64,000 nucleotides of DNA from Primula veris (GCA_963682055.1 OY821745.1:12097501-12161500), one strand, 5' to 3'. Numbered from the stretch's first letter, positions 1-12,008 are shown. Notes: generated by a model not told the origin, from the sequence alone. Translations and numbers: made by a program.

Positions 1-109
1 AATGCAGTAACAGAACCTCATACATAAAAGCCCACGTGTTGTTTTGCACTCGCACCAGTGACCACCACCCAGATTCTTCCCACACTTGTAGCAGAATTCA
101 GTTCCACAT
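1..109 (-). CDS. RBR E3 ubiquitin ligase, exon 3 (partial, runs off left edge)
   Basis: This exon finishes the RING2 domain of the ligase whose earlier exons are at 4593-4875 and 7460-7793. On the minus strand an AG acceptor (110-111) is followed by a frame that continues exon 2 exactly: exon 2 ends with two bases of an Arg codon and this exon supplies the third. The translation reads CGTEFCYKCGKNLGGGHWC, the Cys/His spacing of the second half of an RBR RING2. RBR enzymes accept ubiquitin from E2 on a RING2 cysteine before passing it to the target (family knowledge). The stop codon lies beyond base 1, so the C-terminus is unknown. The exon was too short and partial to stand out as an ORF; domain continuity and splice phase support it. 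Confidence 0.85.
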
Positions 110-190
110 CTGTCATTTATAAATAAATTAAAACCTATACTTTATAACCAAGAACAATGGGTTATTTGCTTGCAGCTACAAGCAAATAAT

Positions 191-322
191 CGTTACAGAA
201 AGCTATAATCTACCTAAAAGCTACACGCTAAAATTCTCCTGTTTATTTGCTTGCAGCTACAAGCAAATAAACAGGAGAATTTTGGCGTGTAGCTTTTAGG
301 CAGATTATAGCTTTCTGTAACG
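191..322. repeat. 132-bp near-perfect palindrome (foldback MITE-like)
   Basis: The two 66-base halves are reverse complements with only a few mismatches; each outer end reads CGTTACAGAAAGCTATAATC going inward. The centre is TTATTTGCTTG / CAAGCAAATAA around CAGCTA, and the same palindromic core occurs once more just outside, at about 162-189. No terminal target duplication was identified. Confidence 0.85.
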
Positions 323-1098
323 AACTCGCTTGATTCTTTTTTTTAATTTAATGGTGGGGAAAACCCACATTTTTATTTATATATAACTTGCTTGATTCTC
401 TAATGAACAACGATTATCAAAATGATAAAACTGAATACTTGGCAACACTGATTTTTTGGAACAGATTTTCTATTAATTTCAAAGATTCAAAGATACAAAG
501 GTGGAAATAGGCGGAATTTAATTGCAGAATTGAAAGGACTAACAAATATAAAAATAAGCTAGAAATTTAGATTCATTCTATTCATCAGATTCCTAATAGA
601 TAGAAGTTAGAACACTCTATTTATACTAAAGCTAAGTGCTGGTGCAGTCCAAAACTTTCAAGTAACTGCAGAAAATACCCATAAGTTCACAATCGATCAA
701 ACTGCCCTCAATCCATTTTCTTTTATCCCACTCCTTTCCTATGTGTTAGTCCCTGAACCATGTTCATTACACTTTCAGATCTAGAAAAAGGCAGCTTAAA
801 GCTTCTTCACTTATTCAGGAAAAAAAATCTAAATAAACTTTGCTTTAATTCTACGCAATCTAGCTATTAAGAAAAAAGAGTAAAAAAAGAAACGGGACTC
901 ATAAGCTGCAATCAAACAAAGCCATTCGAGTATCAGAAATAACGTAGATTCATCCAAGCTTTAAGCTTCTAACTTTCACAAACCAGACATCCAGAAAATA
1001 ATAGCTTTTAAGCTGGTCAACCAAAATCGTCCAACTATTAACTAAAGACAATGAGCCTGAAAGCAGCAACCAAACAACTCAAAAAACGAGAGGGTGTC

Positions 1099-2399
1099 TG
1101 TTAGAACTTAAGGTAACTTGTTAAAGTTACTTTATTTGTTGTCGTATTGGATTATGCCAAAATACTTGTGTATTATGCTTGCAGTAAAAGTTACTGGTAT
1201 TACTGGTTATATAACCACAGTTGTAACCTGCTGTTATGCAGATTTCTGTAGAATTTGTATTTTCTGTATTTATTTTATTGGCAGAATATTTTATCAATAC
1301 AGATTATATTCTCACGTTTTTATATAGATATGATATATGTTTTGAGAATATTTGAGTATTAAATAAAGGTAATTATATTTTCAAACTATGTGGGATTTAC
1401 TTTTAAGAATATATTAACTTGTGAAAAGATTTGTTCTATTATTTAAATTTTGCTAAATAAAATCTTTTCTTATTCTGTTATATGAATGATTAGTTATTGA
1501 GTTTCTGAGTATAAGTTTGAATCATGTTAGCAGATATATTGTTCCATATATAAATCTATCTAAAAGATTGTCTCGTGTGAATCTTTTTGAATAAATATAT
1601 TATCTCCTACTTCAAGATATATACTACCTTGTACTAACAGATTTGATAATATTTATTTGTTTGATAATATTTATTTGTGCTGAAATTATGTGAATTATAT
1701 ACAAGATATCTTGAAGATTGGAAGTATTTTAGTGAATTATATACAAGATATCTTGAAGATTGGAAGGATTTTAGGCCAACTAAATCTCCTTGTTACAAGC
1801 AAATAGCCGAATTTCCTAAGAATATTTGGAGCTAAAATAGGCACGTGTTTCTAACAAGATTAATCTCTAAAGATCTTACAAAGATGGCGATCAAATCTTC
1901 AATGGGCAGCAAGATTCTTAAAGATTAAAGAAAAGGAATGCAAAGATTTGAAAAAATTTTATTCTTATAAATAGTCTTGTAAAAGATCACGTGTTCTAAA
2001 TTTATAAAGAACTTATATTAGAGAGAATACACGTGTGCTAAAAAATACGAGTAACAATGACGGGATGTTATTGTTTATAAGTGATAGCTATTTAGTAATA
2101 GCAATATAGTGATAGACAGAAAATCAAGAGAGAGTTTATGAGTTTTCATAAGTCTCGAGTCTTATATTGTAAGCTTGAAATAGTATCATAAATCTGGGTG
2201 AGTGTCTCAGAGTCGTAGCCCAAAGTTCTGGGTGAACTCTGTTTAAGAACGTGAGTGTGAATTTACTTTCAAGTACGTTTTTATTCTGAGTTATATCCAT
2301 CTTTAAAGTTCGGTTAGAACCGTGGTTACAACTGCAGTTATAACCACAGTTCTAACTGAACAGCGTAACATCAACCAGAACAGCGAAGTCGGAATTTCA
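1099..2399 (+). mobile_element. Solo LTR of a Sirevirus-like copia element
   Basis: A 1301-bp unit starts TGTTAG and ends GGAATTTCA, matching the LTR ends of the complete element at 10749-20960 read on its own coding strand. It is flanked by a perfect 5-bp duplication, GTGTC (1094-1098 and 2400-2404). Internal blocks also match that LTR, for example the run around 2050-2200 and the GTTNNAAC clusters near both ends. No internal domain or second LTR is present, so it is a solo LTR left by LTR-LTR recombination. It is inserted in intron 2 of the RBR gene, antisense to it. It is clearly diverged from the complete element. Confidence 0.9.
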
Positions 2400-4592
2400 G
2401 TGTCTTACAAAGTTTCTGTATCCTATATGAAACAGGGGGTTGATACAATTACTCATTACTTCACTCCTTGCGAGAGGGTAAAGGGAAAAAAAAACGAAGA
2501 AGATACCCAGCATAGGAAGGACCAGGAGTATCATTGTGGTATGAAAAAGAAGCTAAGATTGGGAAGCAAGATCCGGAAATGTGTGGGTGCAATTAGTTTC
2601 AAAAGCAATCCAAGTTTTATATAAGAATCAAAAGGTGGGGGTACTTATGGAGATTCTGAACGGAAAAAAATGAAAGACATACAGAAAAACAAAGTGCTTT
2701 TGTAGAGTAACTAGTACAAGAAAGGTGCGGGCGTTTGGCCAGTTTTCTCATAGTAAATGGAAAATTATAATCTTGTAGCTTGTTTTATAATAGCTTCTTC
2801 ATTAAATCAGGACTGTTAGTTTGGGGGACTTCAAACATATCAGGTTTGAGGTAGTAGTGTTCTGGTAACTAAGGTTTAATTGTATTACATGAAAAGTCTG
2901 GCGGCACATGGTATTGTAGTGTGTACATAATTTCCTGTATATTTTCTAGTTTTTCTTTTCATTTAAGACGATAAAACTATTGAAAAAAACTTCATTTCTA
3001 GCTTATTCTATCCTCCTATGCAAAAACCATTCCTAAATTACCGAAGGTATTCTCTGCATAGTTTTTGTGTTCTGACACAAGGGATGGTTACATCATCATT
3101 CTTCACTAAATTGGCTATCAAAACTTGTTTCCCCCAACAAAGTAGCTAATAGGAGTATCATTATTTGTGCTCAAGGTAACCAAAACTCAACAGCACACTA
3201 TTGCCCAATGCTAGTTTCATCTTGACAAAAAGTCATATGTGGTTTGGGAAATTTTTCAAAACTAAATACAGACCCTTTTAAAAAAAATTTGGAAAAAAAC
3301 AGAAAATAAGAGAAAAAAGAAACTAACTGCTGCACTCTTTAGTTAAATTCAAATTACTTTGTTGTTATTCCAAAAGTAATATCCCAGCTTGCAGCGCATA
3401 CTTTTTGGTGCCATAACCTCTATGTCCCAGTTAGGTCACGCCTTACCAAACATGAGATATTGAGGGTATCTGTCTCAAAATATTTCCCTCTTTATTGGAG
3501 GGTAATTTCCTTGCTTCTTTTTCAACAACCAAACAGAATTATTTTTCGGGTAAACAACAGCCTGATAATAAAATAGAAAACGCAACAAGCAGATCAAAAA
3601 AATGAGAAAAATTCATGTGTCAATTTTTTTAATCTAGTGTGCTACAAACACAAAGTTATACACAGGAATGCACACGCATAGATGTAAAAACCAATAAACA
3701 GTGATTAAGAAAAGAAAAGCATCTTTTCTTAACCTTGCTATAGGATTAGATTCACTTTTACTTTGTAATAACATTAAAAGGTTAAGTCTTCAACCAAATA
3801 AGCTGCAATTATTGCCTTTCTAAAAGAGAATGACGGATACACACGAAAGATGAAATATGGCCTTAAACCTTAAATAATTTACAAAATTGAAAGGGACTTG
3901 GTATACATTATTATAAAATTAATGCTCCCAATATTGGAAATTTGTTATTGAAAAGATGGCAATACTGAAAACAATTACAGCACTTATACCAAAAAGCTAG
4001 TACTCATAGTCTCGTATTATAAAATATGAGATCATATATTATTTTTTAGCTATTTAGTTCTCAGGGAGTTAGAAATCAGTTAGAAGCAAGTTTTCATTAT
4101 CAATTTCAAGTTCTGTATCGGCAACTCATCCTAGTAAAACAGCAATTTCCAGTTCTGTGATAGTCTCCTCTTAATTATGAGATAACCACCAAGTCTCTTA
4201 TTTGGTTGCAGCTTTTAAACTCAAGCAGATCTGAATTTTTGTTCATGAGTAGCAGTAATTTTAGATGGTTTGATTAATATGATTTTCTTTGCTTTCTTTC
4301 AGGCCTTATATGGCTACAAATTTTGAGCCATTAAATCCACATTTCCAGATTAAATGAATCTGTTTAACCTATTTATAAATCTATAGCTGAAAAAGTCCAA
4401 GTCTCGTCTCTCTTTATTATGCACAACATAATTTTCTTATGAAATTATTTTCCTTCATTTTTCCTCAAAAAGACAACAGCAATCAGCACAAATACCAATT
4501 AAATAAATTAACAGGATCAGAACAAGGTTGCATAATTTTCTAAGTACAATTCCAAATTTCCAACCTAGTTACAGAGTGAGAAAGAGAGAGAC

Positions 4593-4875
4593 CTGCACTT
4601 GACGATGTTACACCCCTGAATCAGCTCAATACAGTGGTAACACGCCGGACACCTCATCCACTTCCTCCTCTCGGCCAAAACCCCAAAAACTACGTCGTTT
4701 TGGTCCCTCGTCTCTCCACTCTCCTCGCACCTGTACCCTGCATGCCACTTCACACCACACTTGAAACAAAAAAAACTCTTGCAATCCGGACACTTGGCCT
4801 TACGTATTCGATCCCCACACTCATTTACAATCATCGCCGAGCACTCCCTGTTGGGACAGTAGCAATGGTCCAACC
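4593..4875 (-). CDS. RBR E3 ubiquitin ligase, exon 2 (IBR and start of RING2)
   Basis: This exon encodes the in-between-RING zinc domain, from CYCPNRECSAMI through CPDCKSFFCFKCGVKWHAG to a final Cys, then the start of RING2, MRCPACYHCIELIQGCNIVKC. The Cys in the GCN motif is the position of the catalytic cysteine in RBR ligases (family knowledge). The acceptor is TTTTAG before base 4875 and the donor is AG|GT at 4593/4592. Phases agree with exons 1 and 3. The open frame extends upstream into the intron as a hydrophobic run, which I exclude because the splice site restores continuity with exon 1. Confidence 0.92.
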
Positions 4876-5995
4876 CTAAAACATTTACAAGCACTAAAAA
4901 ACCAAAAAAAAAAAAAAATACTTTCGTACCGTAAATAAGTATGAAAAATGGTACTCCCACTACATTAGTCACTACAATGTGAGACAGGTATGTACCACTT
5001 TTTGTTGAGTTTTTGTCATCTTCACCCTCACACGTGGTGGCTCATGTAACGGGGATAGCAAAATTCGTAACTCGTGAGTGTATAAAATGTTATTTGGGGT
5101 TCAAAGTCAAGTCCTAAAAAACTTGCTAGCATTAGAATCGAAAAGGATAAAACAAAAAACCTTACAGGTACAAAAGGTCCCAACCAAACAGAACTGATAG
5201 CAATAACCGAGTCCTAATACATTGATGACATTAAGACCGAAAAACCATATTGAACAGGTAGTAAATCTAATATATTAATCCGATTAGGAAAGTTCTTAAT
5301 CAACCAAATTGAGATTCGTATGGTCTAAAAGTCTGAAAACTGCTTAATAGGTGGAATTTGTTCGACTTGGAGATACATATAGAACAGAATCAAAGATTGT
5401 GCCAATGCGGTTGCAGTTCAGGCTAAAATCAACATAACCGAATGAAAAAGAGTGCTACTTTCATTCTTCGATAAGATTTCTTTTTTAATTTTATTTGGAA
5501 GATTTCTTCCAAATTTCTAAGGAACCTACTTTGCCCTTTTTGTGTAACTTTTTTTTAAAAAAAATATGTAAAGAATGACATTAATAACAGTAACAGTAAC
5601 AGTAACATAATTTTAAATAAAACTGATCACTTCAGTTCAGATTCTTATAATTGCTTCATTAACCGAACAAACCAACACAAACCAATTCTTACATCTGCTA
5701 TTCTCGCTCATTTCCGGCTCAAATTAAAACCAACCAGCTCCAACCAAAACATTACTTTTTCCATCCCTAATTAATTAATTATACTTATATCTGTTAACTT
5801 TTGTCATTTTCCCAACCTGGGTCCAAATTTCAAACTAATGGTCAAAAAACAGAGTAAAATATCCTATATTTCTCCTAAATTATCAATATAAATTTCCAAT
5901 ACATGTCAAGTAATTAATTTTAAAATAACACTTCATTGGCATTAAAATTTGACAACCTAAAGTGAGATCATTATATCATGCTAAGACTATATAAA

Positions 5996-6845
5996 AAACA
6001 GAAACGCTTATTTAGTTAGTAGACAATGATAAAACTACTTAAAAAACTAAATAAAATATAAAATCAGTGAATTCAAGAAAAAAAAAACTAGAATTATTTG
6101 ATATGAAATTTCGATTATATATTTAATACCTAAACAAAAACACTTATTGAATCAGTAGACGATATCTAAGTTTCTTAGGAAACTAATCAAAATATAAAAT
6201 CACCGAATCCAAGGAAAAACAAAAATTTAGAAAGAATTATTTAAATGTGAAATTTTTATACGGAGTAATCAATTATCTAAACAGGCACACTTATTTAGTC
6301 AGTAAACCATATCTAAGTTGCTTAAAAAACTAATCAAAATATAAAATCACCAAATCCAAGAAAAAACAAATAATTAGACAGAGTTATTTAAGTGTGGAGT
6401 TTTTATAATCTACTATTAGGTAAAACAGACACACTTATTTAGTCAGTAAATGATATTTAAGTTAATTAAAAAACTAATCAACATACAAAATCAGTGAATC
6501 CAAGAATAAACAAAAAACTAGAAAGAATTATTTAAATATAAAAAAAAATCTAATCTATTTAATACCTAAATAGACACATTTATTTAATCAGTAGACGATA
6601 TTTAATTTACTTAGAAAAAAAACTAATCAAAATACAAAATCAGTGAATCCAAGAAAAAACATAAAACATAAAACATAAAACACTAGAGAGAGTTATTTAA
6701 ATAAGGAATCTTTATAATCTATTTAATACCCAAACACACACATTTATTTATCCAGTAGTCGATATTCAAGTTACTTAAGAAAATAATCAAAATACAAAAT
6801 AACCGAATCCAAGAAAAAACAAGAAACTGCTAGAAATAATTAAAT
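5996..6845. repeat. Tandem array, about 145-bp unit, six diverged copies
   Basis: The phrase CACTTATTTAGTCAGTA or close variants recurs at about 6005, 6141, 6288, 6432, 6576 and 6739, giving spacings of 136-163 bp. Each is followed by an AAACTAATCAAAATA block and a GAATCCAAGAAAAAAC block. It lies inside intron 1 of the RBR gene. Confidence 0.85.
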
Positions 6846-6894
6846 AAATAAAAAAAAGTAAATCCCATAATCTACCAATTTCATACTCCCAACG

Positions 6895-7450
6895 CCCCTG
6901 AACAAATAATCGATCAATACGAAACTAACTTTAACTTAAGAAAACCTCGTATCAAATCAAAGATCTAAAAAAAGCAACCATAAAATTTATAAAACTCTAA
7001 ACCACGTGACCAAAAACTTTCAAAATTCCTCTTTTCACAAATTCATACCCAAAACTTTTAAAATTTGCACGTAGTTTAGTAGTGATCCTTATCATACTAA
7101 AGTTTAACTTTGACTCGCAAAAACCTCGCATCTACTGAAAAATCCAAAAATGCAACCATGCATAAAATTTAGAAAACTCTAAACTAAGAGACTAAAAAGT
7201 TCCAAAACTCTGCATTTCGGAAATTCACATAAATTTTAATTGTTACGCGTAGTTTCGTAGTGATCTGTATATACCAACAATGTCTGATAATTTTTTTACT
7301 CAAAAAAACCTCGTATGTGATTATTTTTTTTAAATGCAGTTGTAAAATTTAAACTCTAAACTACAGGACTAAAACTGAAAAAAATCGACTGTTCATTATA
7401 ATTAAAATAATTACTTAAAAGTTGCACGTAGTTTCGTAGCGATCAGGACT
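6895..7450. repeat. Three diverged tandem copies of a roughly 175-bp unit
   Basis: The end of each unit, GCACGTAGTTTCGTAGTGATC or a variant, occurs at about 7067, 7244 and 7423. Each is preceded by an AAACTCTAAAC block. Related single copies occur at about 9315 and 46705, so this is a dispersed repeat that has also gone tandem here. The last copy abuts the donor site of RBR exon 1. Confidence 0.75.
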
Positions 7451-7459
7451 ATTATGTAC

Positions 7460-7793
7460 CTAACACAGCGTGTTGGGCTAGGTTGTCGGACCACTTAGTA
7501 AACGTCTCCAACGTAAGTAGTGTTTGGCACGTTAGGGGGTCTAGATTGACGTGGCAGGTGGGTCCAGGACACGCCACGTGTGCAGCCACATCATCGGTGA
7601 CCTTGAACGTGATGTACTTGACAACACAGTCGGTGCAAAAAGAGTGTGTACAGCAGGGAGTTATGTTCCGGAACTTGTGCCCTGTATCTATAGGTTCGAT
7701 ACATATCTTGCATGTTAAGGGCGTGTTTGGCGGTGGTGGTTCTTGGTGGTGGTTTTGGGTTTGGGTTCGGGGTTTGGAGTTTGTTGTGACCAT
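7460..7793 (-). CDS. RBR E3 ubiquitin ligase, exon 1 (RING1)
   Basis: The start codon is at 7793. After a short Pro/Gln-rich N-terminus (residues 1-27), RING1 begins at CKICIEPI and runs through CCTHSFCTDCVVKYI to CPGPTC. This is the C-x2-C ... C-x-H-x2-C-x2-C ... C-x4-C pattern of plant RBR ligases of the short Ariadne-like type. The exon ends in AVL plus one base and joins through GT at 7459 to exon 2 in phase. Together the exons give RING1-IBR-RING2 with little N-terminal extension. E3 activity on ubiquitin-charged E2 is inferred from the family. An AT-rich transposon begins only about 60 bp upstream of the ATG, so the promoter lies in or beyond transposon sequence. Confidence 0.92.
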
Positions 7794-7855
7794 AATTTTG
7801 TGCTTGTTTTTTTTTTAACGTGACTGAACAATTGGTGTGTATGTACTAATTATGA

Positions 7856-8600
7856 GCAGGGGGTGTAAGTGACACGAGAGGTTAAACTAATGGTTCGTGT
7901 TCGGTTAAATTTTCGGTTGATATTTTCATTTATAAACGAACATAATAATAATGTAGAAGAATATAACGTTTGTTTAGTAATTGAACTGAATATGAACACG
8001 ACTCTGTTCGTTTCGTCTAATCTCGTGATCGTATAACTATATATAAAGTTTAATAAAATCAAAAAACTAAATGTATTAATAATGTAATATTACTGCAAAT
8101 TAGTAAACTTATTTATAGTACAATAATGTTAATAATGATATGTTTGTATTATTTCAAACTTATTAAAACAATTTATGTTATTATAGTATAAATACAATTA
8201 TCGATTTTATTGTTAAGTGATCGACTTGTCAAACTAATTAATTATACGTATGTAAAAAAGAATTTATACATTTTTAGAATATATAAACTTAGAATTAAGA
8301 AAACATGTTATGATATTAAATAAATTAATTAAGTAACCTTTTATTTATTTGTATACAACTTTATTATAGTCAACAATATAATACTAAATGATAAAATTAT
8401 AATATATTATAAAAATAAAGAAAGAAAATACTATTTTTAATTATTAAATATTTTGAATTAATGAAAAGAAATGTTTACGAAAAACTCGTATTCGTATGTT
8501 CGTTCGTATTTAAATAAATATAAGCTGAACATAAACAATTGTTTCAGTTAATGAACATGAAAATAAACATAGCTATGTTAGGCTCGTTTCGCATCATTTT
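7856..8600. mobile_element. AT-rich non-autonomous transposon, TGTAAATGA/GTTCG family, copy 1
   Basis: It begins around GGGTGTAAGTGACACGAG and ends around CTCGTTTCGCATCATTTTC, with GTTCGTGTTCGGTT-like subterminal sequence and an AT-rich centre. It is homologous along its length to 44245-45031, in the same orientation, for example AACTATATATAAAGTTT and TATGTTTGTATTATTTCAA. It has no coding capacity. The superfamily is uncertain; the ends resemble hAT-type TAGGGCTGTAAA termini. Confidence 0.65.
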
Positions 8601-9690
8601 CAATGAGCTCATTTTTCTTTCCTTTCTTATTTTTATTGCACAATTCACCCCTTAAACAACATACTCAATCTACTTTCTTGAATACTATGAGCTCATCCTT
8701 TTGCATAATTACCCCTTAAATACTTCATTAACTCATATTTGTGATGTTTACTTCTCCGTCCGTCTATACCAAAATATGTGTAATTTATTTACAAAAACCT
8801 CCTAATTTAAATTGTTGAAACGAACTTTTACAAAATTAGTCGTGTACTTCTGTGTGAGACTAAAGGAAAAGTGGTACAGTACAAAATTACAAATTACTGT
8901 ATATGCTCATCTTATTTATTTTTATTGCACAATTCACCCCTTGAATTACGTTACTTACGTACTCAATCTACTTTCTTTTTTTGAAAATTTGCTAAATTTA
9001 CTTTCTTGAATACTAGTATGAGCTCATATTTTTTCCTTTTCTTTTCATTGCACAATACAACCTCAATCTACTTTCTTGAATACTATGAGTTCATTTTTTT
9101 CCTTTCTATTACATAATTTACTCCTTAAACTAAATACTTCCTTAACTCTCCTTTACTCCCTCCCCTAAATTACGAAAATACTTGCAATTTTGATTTACAA
9201 AAATCTCGTTTTTAAATTGCTGGAACGGTTTTTTTTACACAAATATAGTTGTATATTTTATTTTATTTTTTAAAAACTTTTTTGAAAATTTAGGTACGAG
9301 AATTTTGAAACTAAAGCTGCATATAGTTTCGTTGTGTTTATATTATTAAGGGACCGAGTGAGTATGATTAAAGTGATCAACTGTTTGGAAAGAATAAATA
9401 AATACTAATTTTCTTGGTTTTGGTTTGGACCGTTTGGTAGTGTACTATTTTGTCAACAATAGAGTGAAGTAGAGGAGCATAATTAGTCTCATGCTTTGGA
9501 TTATATTTTCACTGATTCTATAGTTTCGATTGTAACACCAAATATATCCATCAATTTAGTTAGAATTTTTATTTAATATGTAGCTTGAAATATTATTAAT
9601 TGGTCTCAGTTTTTGCGTTAACTGCGCTAAAAAGTTTGGGTAAGTTACACTAAACACACAGAAACTTACTAAACATAGAGTGCTTTCGAT
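8601..9690. repeat. AT-rich intergenic DNA with a repeated TTGCACAATTCACCCC unit
   Basis: The block TTATTGCACAATTCACCCCTT followed by CTCAATCTACTTTCTTGAATACT occurs around 8632-8690 and 8925-9015, with a shorter version at 9040-9090. A diverged copy lies at 28535-28595. No gene is supported in this stretch. Confidence 0.6.
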
Positions 9691-9974
9691 TAGGGCCGGG
9701 CAAAAAACCGGAAAAACCGAACCGATAACCGAATCGAAAAATACCGAAAAAAAACCGAAAAAAAAACGGAAAAAGACCGAAAAAACCGAAAAAGACCGAA
9801 AAATAAAAAATAAAACCGAAAAATAACAAAAAAAAACCGAAACTGGACCGAAAAAACAGGTCCGGTTCGGTCCAAAAAATAGAAAGACCGAAACCGAAAA
9901 AAACCGAACCGAAAAATATGCTCGGTTTCGGTTTCGGTTTTGCCAAAAACCGAACCGGATCGAACCCAGCCCTA
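9691..9974. mobile_element. hAT-like MITE filled with ACCGAAAA repeats
   Basis: The 284-bp element starts TAGGGCCGGG and ends CCCAGCCCTA, a 10-bp terminal inverted repeat with one mismatch. Flanks are CTTTCGAT on the left and TTTTCGAT on the right, an 8-bp duplication with one change, as expected of hAT insertion. The interior is an irregular array of AACCGAAAAA units. Open frames through it are Phe-rich low-complexity artefacts. Confidence 0.75.
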
Positions 9975-10748
9975 TTTTCGATTATAGTTCCCTTGATTTT
10001 ATGGTTTCAATTAAAACATTAATAGTCCACAAATATTGCGTTGAACTTATATGCATTCTTAGCTTGAAATATTATTGGTCTCAACAGTTTAAGTTAAATA
10101 AGTTGTTTCTGTATTTTAAAAACGCGATTTGGTCTCATCTACAATATTGGAGGTCCATAAATTTTAGAATTTTATGTTAGTTGTGGTTTGAAATAATATT
10201 GGTCCTATAGTTTGAATAAGTTGTTCTTATATTTTAAACACGCAACTATTTCGTCAGCAATAGTTTGAAGTAAAGCAATAGTACTCATGCTCTCGATTAT
10301 ATTTTCACAAATCTCTTAGTTTTTAGCAACATAACTAACTCGACCCATCCGTATTAGGTAGATTTTTATATACATCCTGGTTTTCTAACATTACCCGATA
10401 GATTAGTTGTACCAATCATGTGTCAAAATGAAAATTGCATTTTTATTAAAATCACAAGTATATTCCACCCTATCCGTCAGGTCAACGAGTAAGGTTTTTG
10501 AATTGAATATTTGGTGAGTAATCATTTTTTTAAAAAAATTATTGGTACAATGGTATCTGATCAGCAGATATTATGTATCATTTTAATAATTTTGTAGTTT
10601 CAAGTAGAAGTTTACAACAATAGATGTATAGCTAAAATTTTCATGTAATTTTTGCCTCCAAATATTGTTGACCCCAATTATTTGAGTAAGCTAGGCTAAG
10701 GAATAAGGATTCTTATGTTTTACACATGTTAGAAAAGTGATCTCATAT
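9975..10748. other. AT-rich intergenic DNA with degenerate repeats
   Basis: The phrase GCTTGAAATATTATTGGTCTC recurs (about 9585, 10070 and, more diverged, 10186) with similar flanking text, so this is a diverged direct repeat that also spans the MITE. No gene is seen. CATAT at 10744-10748 is the left target duplication of the adjoining retrotransposon. Confidence 0.5.
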
Positions 10749-12008
10749 TGAAATTCCTATCCGTTGTTCTAGATGCAGTTTTGCAGTAAGGTTCCAAGTG
10801 GGGTTGGAACTGCAGTTGGAACCAAGTGTATAAGGTTCCAAGTGAGGTTGGAACTGCAGTTGGAACCAAGTGTATTAATGGACAGAACTGTTTTAAAATT
10901 AAATGTACTTGGAAATAATTCACACGCACATTTAACAACGGAGTTCACCTGACTAGGCTACGTCTCCGGGGCACTTACCCAGATTATGATATTATAAAAA
11001 GCTTACAATATATGACTCAAGTCTTAATGAAAAACTTAGACTCCCTCTATGTTTTTCTGCCTATCACTATATTGCTCCTACTCTATAACTATCACTTATA
11101 AATCAATGGCATCCCACCATTGTTTTTCTTTTTAAAGCTCACGTGTATTCTCTCTAGAAAATAAGTTCTTTATAATTTAGAACACACACCTTTACAAGCT
11201 TAAGTTACTAAGTATATAAACAAGTAAAAACAATCTTCTATCTTCAATATCTTTTGATTGCTTTTGACTTGGTTGATTAGCTTCAATCTCTTCAAGTATC
11301 ACGAGATTCTTCAGCATGGATTGACTCTAATCATCTTTGATTAATACCTGTTTAGTAACACACTTGAAAGTAGGAGTTAATCTTTTCCTTTGAAAGGAAA
11401 CATATAAAGATATGATCTCTTAAAGATAATATCTTTTCATAAACATATGAAACATTTAACTCCACATATCAATCAATCTTTAAACATATCTTTACTGAAT
11501 ATTATAAGGATCAAAAGATTGAAACAAGTGATAAGGACAAGCATAAGAATAAAGATATATATTAAAAGGAAACATAACCTTATAAACTATTCTCTTTATA
11601 TCCTTTATAAAACATCTTTCCTTAACACTTTGATATTCTCAATAAACACATATACACGTTTAAGACCTTATGAGAATATATCCTACATACTTTAAAACAA
11701 ATGATTAACATTAAACAAGTCGTAATGTAGAATAATGAAACAAGACAGAATTCTGTTTTAACAGCAGGTTGAACTGTGGTTGCAACTGAGGTTGCAACTG
11801 GTACTTGAAACCTGTCACCACAGGTTGTAACTTAGGTTGCAACCAGTACTTGAAACCTAATACTACTAACTTAGTAGGTTGTAACTGAGGTTGCAACTGG
11901 TACTTGGAACCTGTCAATCCTGTCTTAGTTATTAATAACAGTTAGGATTTATTTAGTAAAAACCAATAGACAATTAACAATATTTAGACCAGAAATCTGG
12001 TCCTAACA
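10749..12008 (-). repeat. 3' LTR of the Sirevirus-like element
   Basis: The 1260-bp LTR carries two copies of a roughly 44-bp repeat with GTTGGAACTGCAGTTGGAAC at 10790-10876. At the other end, 11770-11922, are three diverged copies of a 50-55 bp repeat built on GTTGCAAC and GTTGTAAC. Open frames inside it are duplicated in the other LTR and are not genes. Confidence 0.95.

Larger units (their letters stand above)
110..4592 (-). other. Intron 2 of the RBR ligase gene
   Basis: A 4.48-kb intron bounded by GT (4592-4591) and AG (111-110) on the minus strand. It contains a 132-bp palindrome (191-322) and a solo LTR with target duplication (1099-2399). The remaining sequence (323-1098 and 2405-4592) is AT-rich with no coding signal that I can support. 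Confidence 0.8.
4876..7459 (-). other. Intron 1 of the RBR ligase gene
   Basis: A 2.58-kb intron with GT at 7459-7458 and AG at 4877-4876 on the minus strand. Its 5' part is largely two tandem arrays (about 5996-6845 and 6895-7450). The section 4876-5995 is AT-rich, with a short (GTAACA)n run near 5587, and nothing else recognised. Confidence 0.85.

Noticed and set aside
4634..4879. 81-aa plus-strand open frame
   Set aside because: It is antisense to RBR exon 2, which has clear zinc-domain residues and matching splice phases.
6005..6845. CRISPR-like array
   Set aside because: The unit is about 145 bp with no short conserved repeat plus unique spacer pattern; plant nuclear intron.
9650..9946. 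Phe-rich 98-aa frame
   Set aside because: It is a reading of the ACCGAAAA repeat inside the hAT-like MITE; low complexity, no domain.
11447..11917. Open frames of 82 and 68 aa, repeated at 20399-20869
   Set aside because: They lie inside the two LTRs of the Sirevirus and are identical only because the LTRs are.
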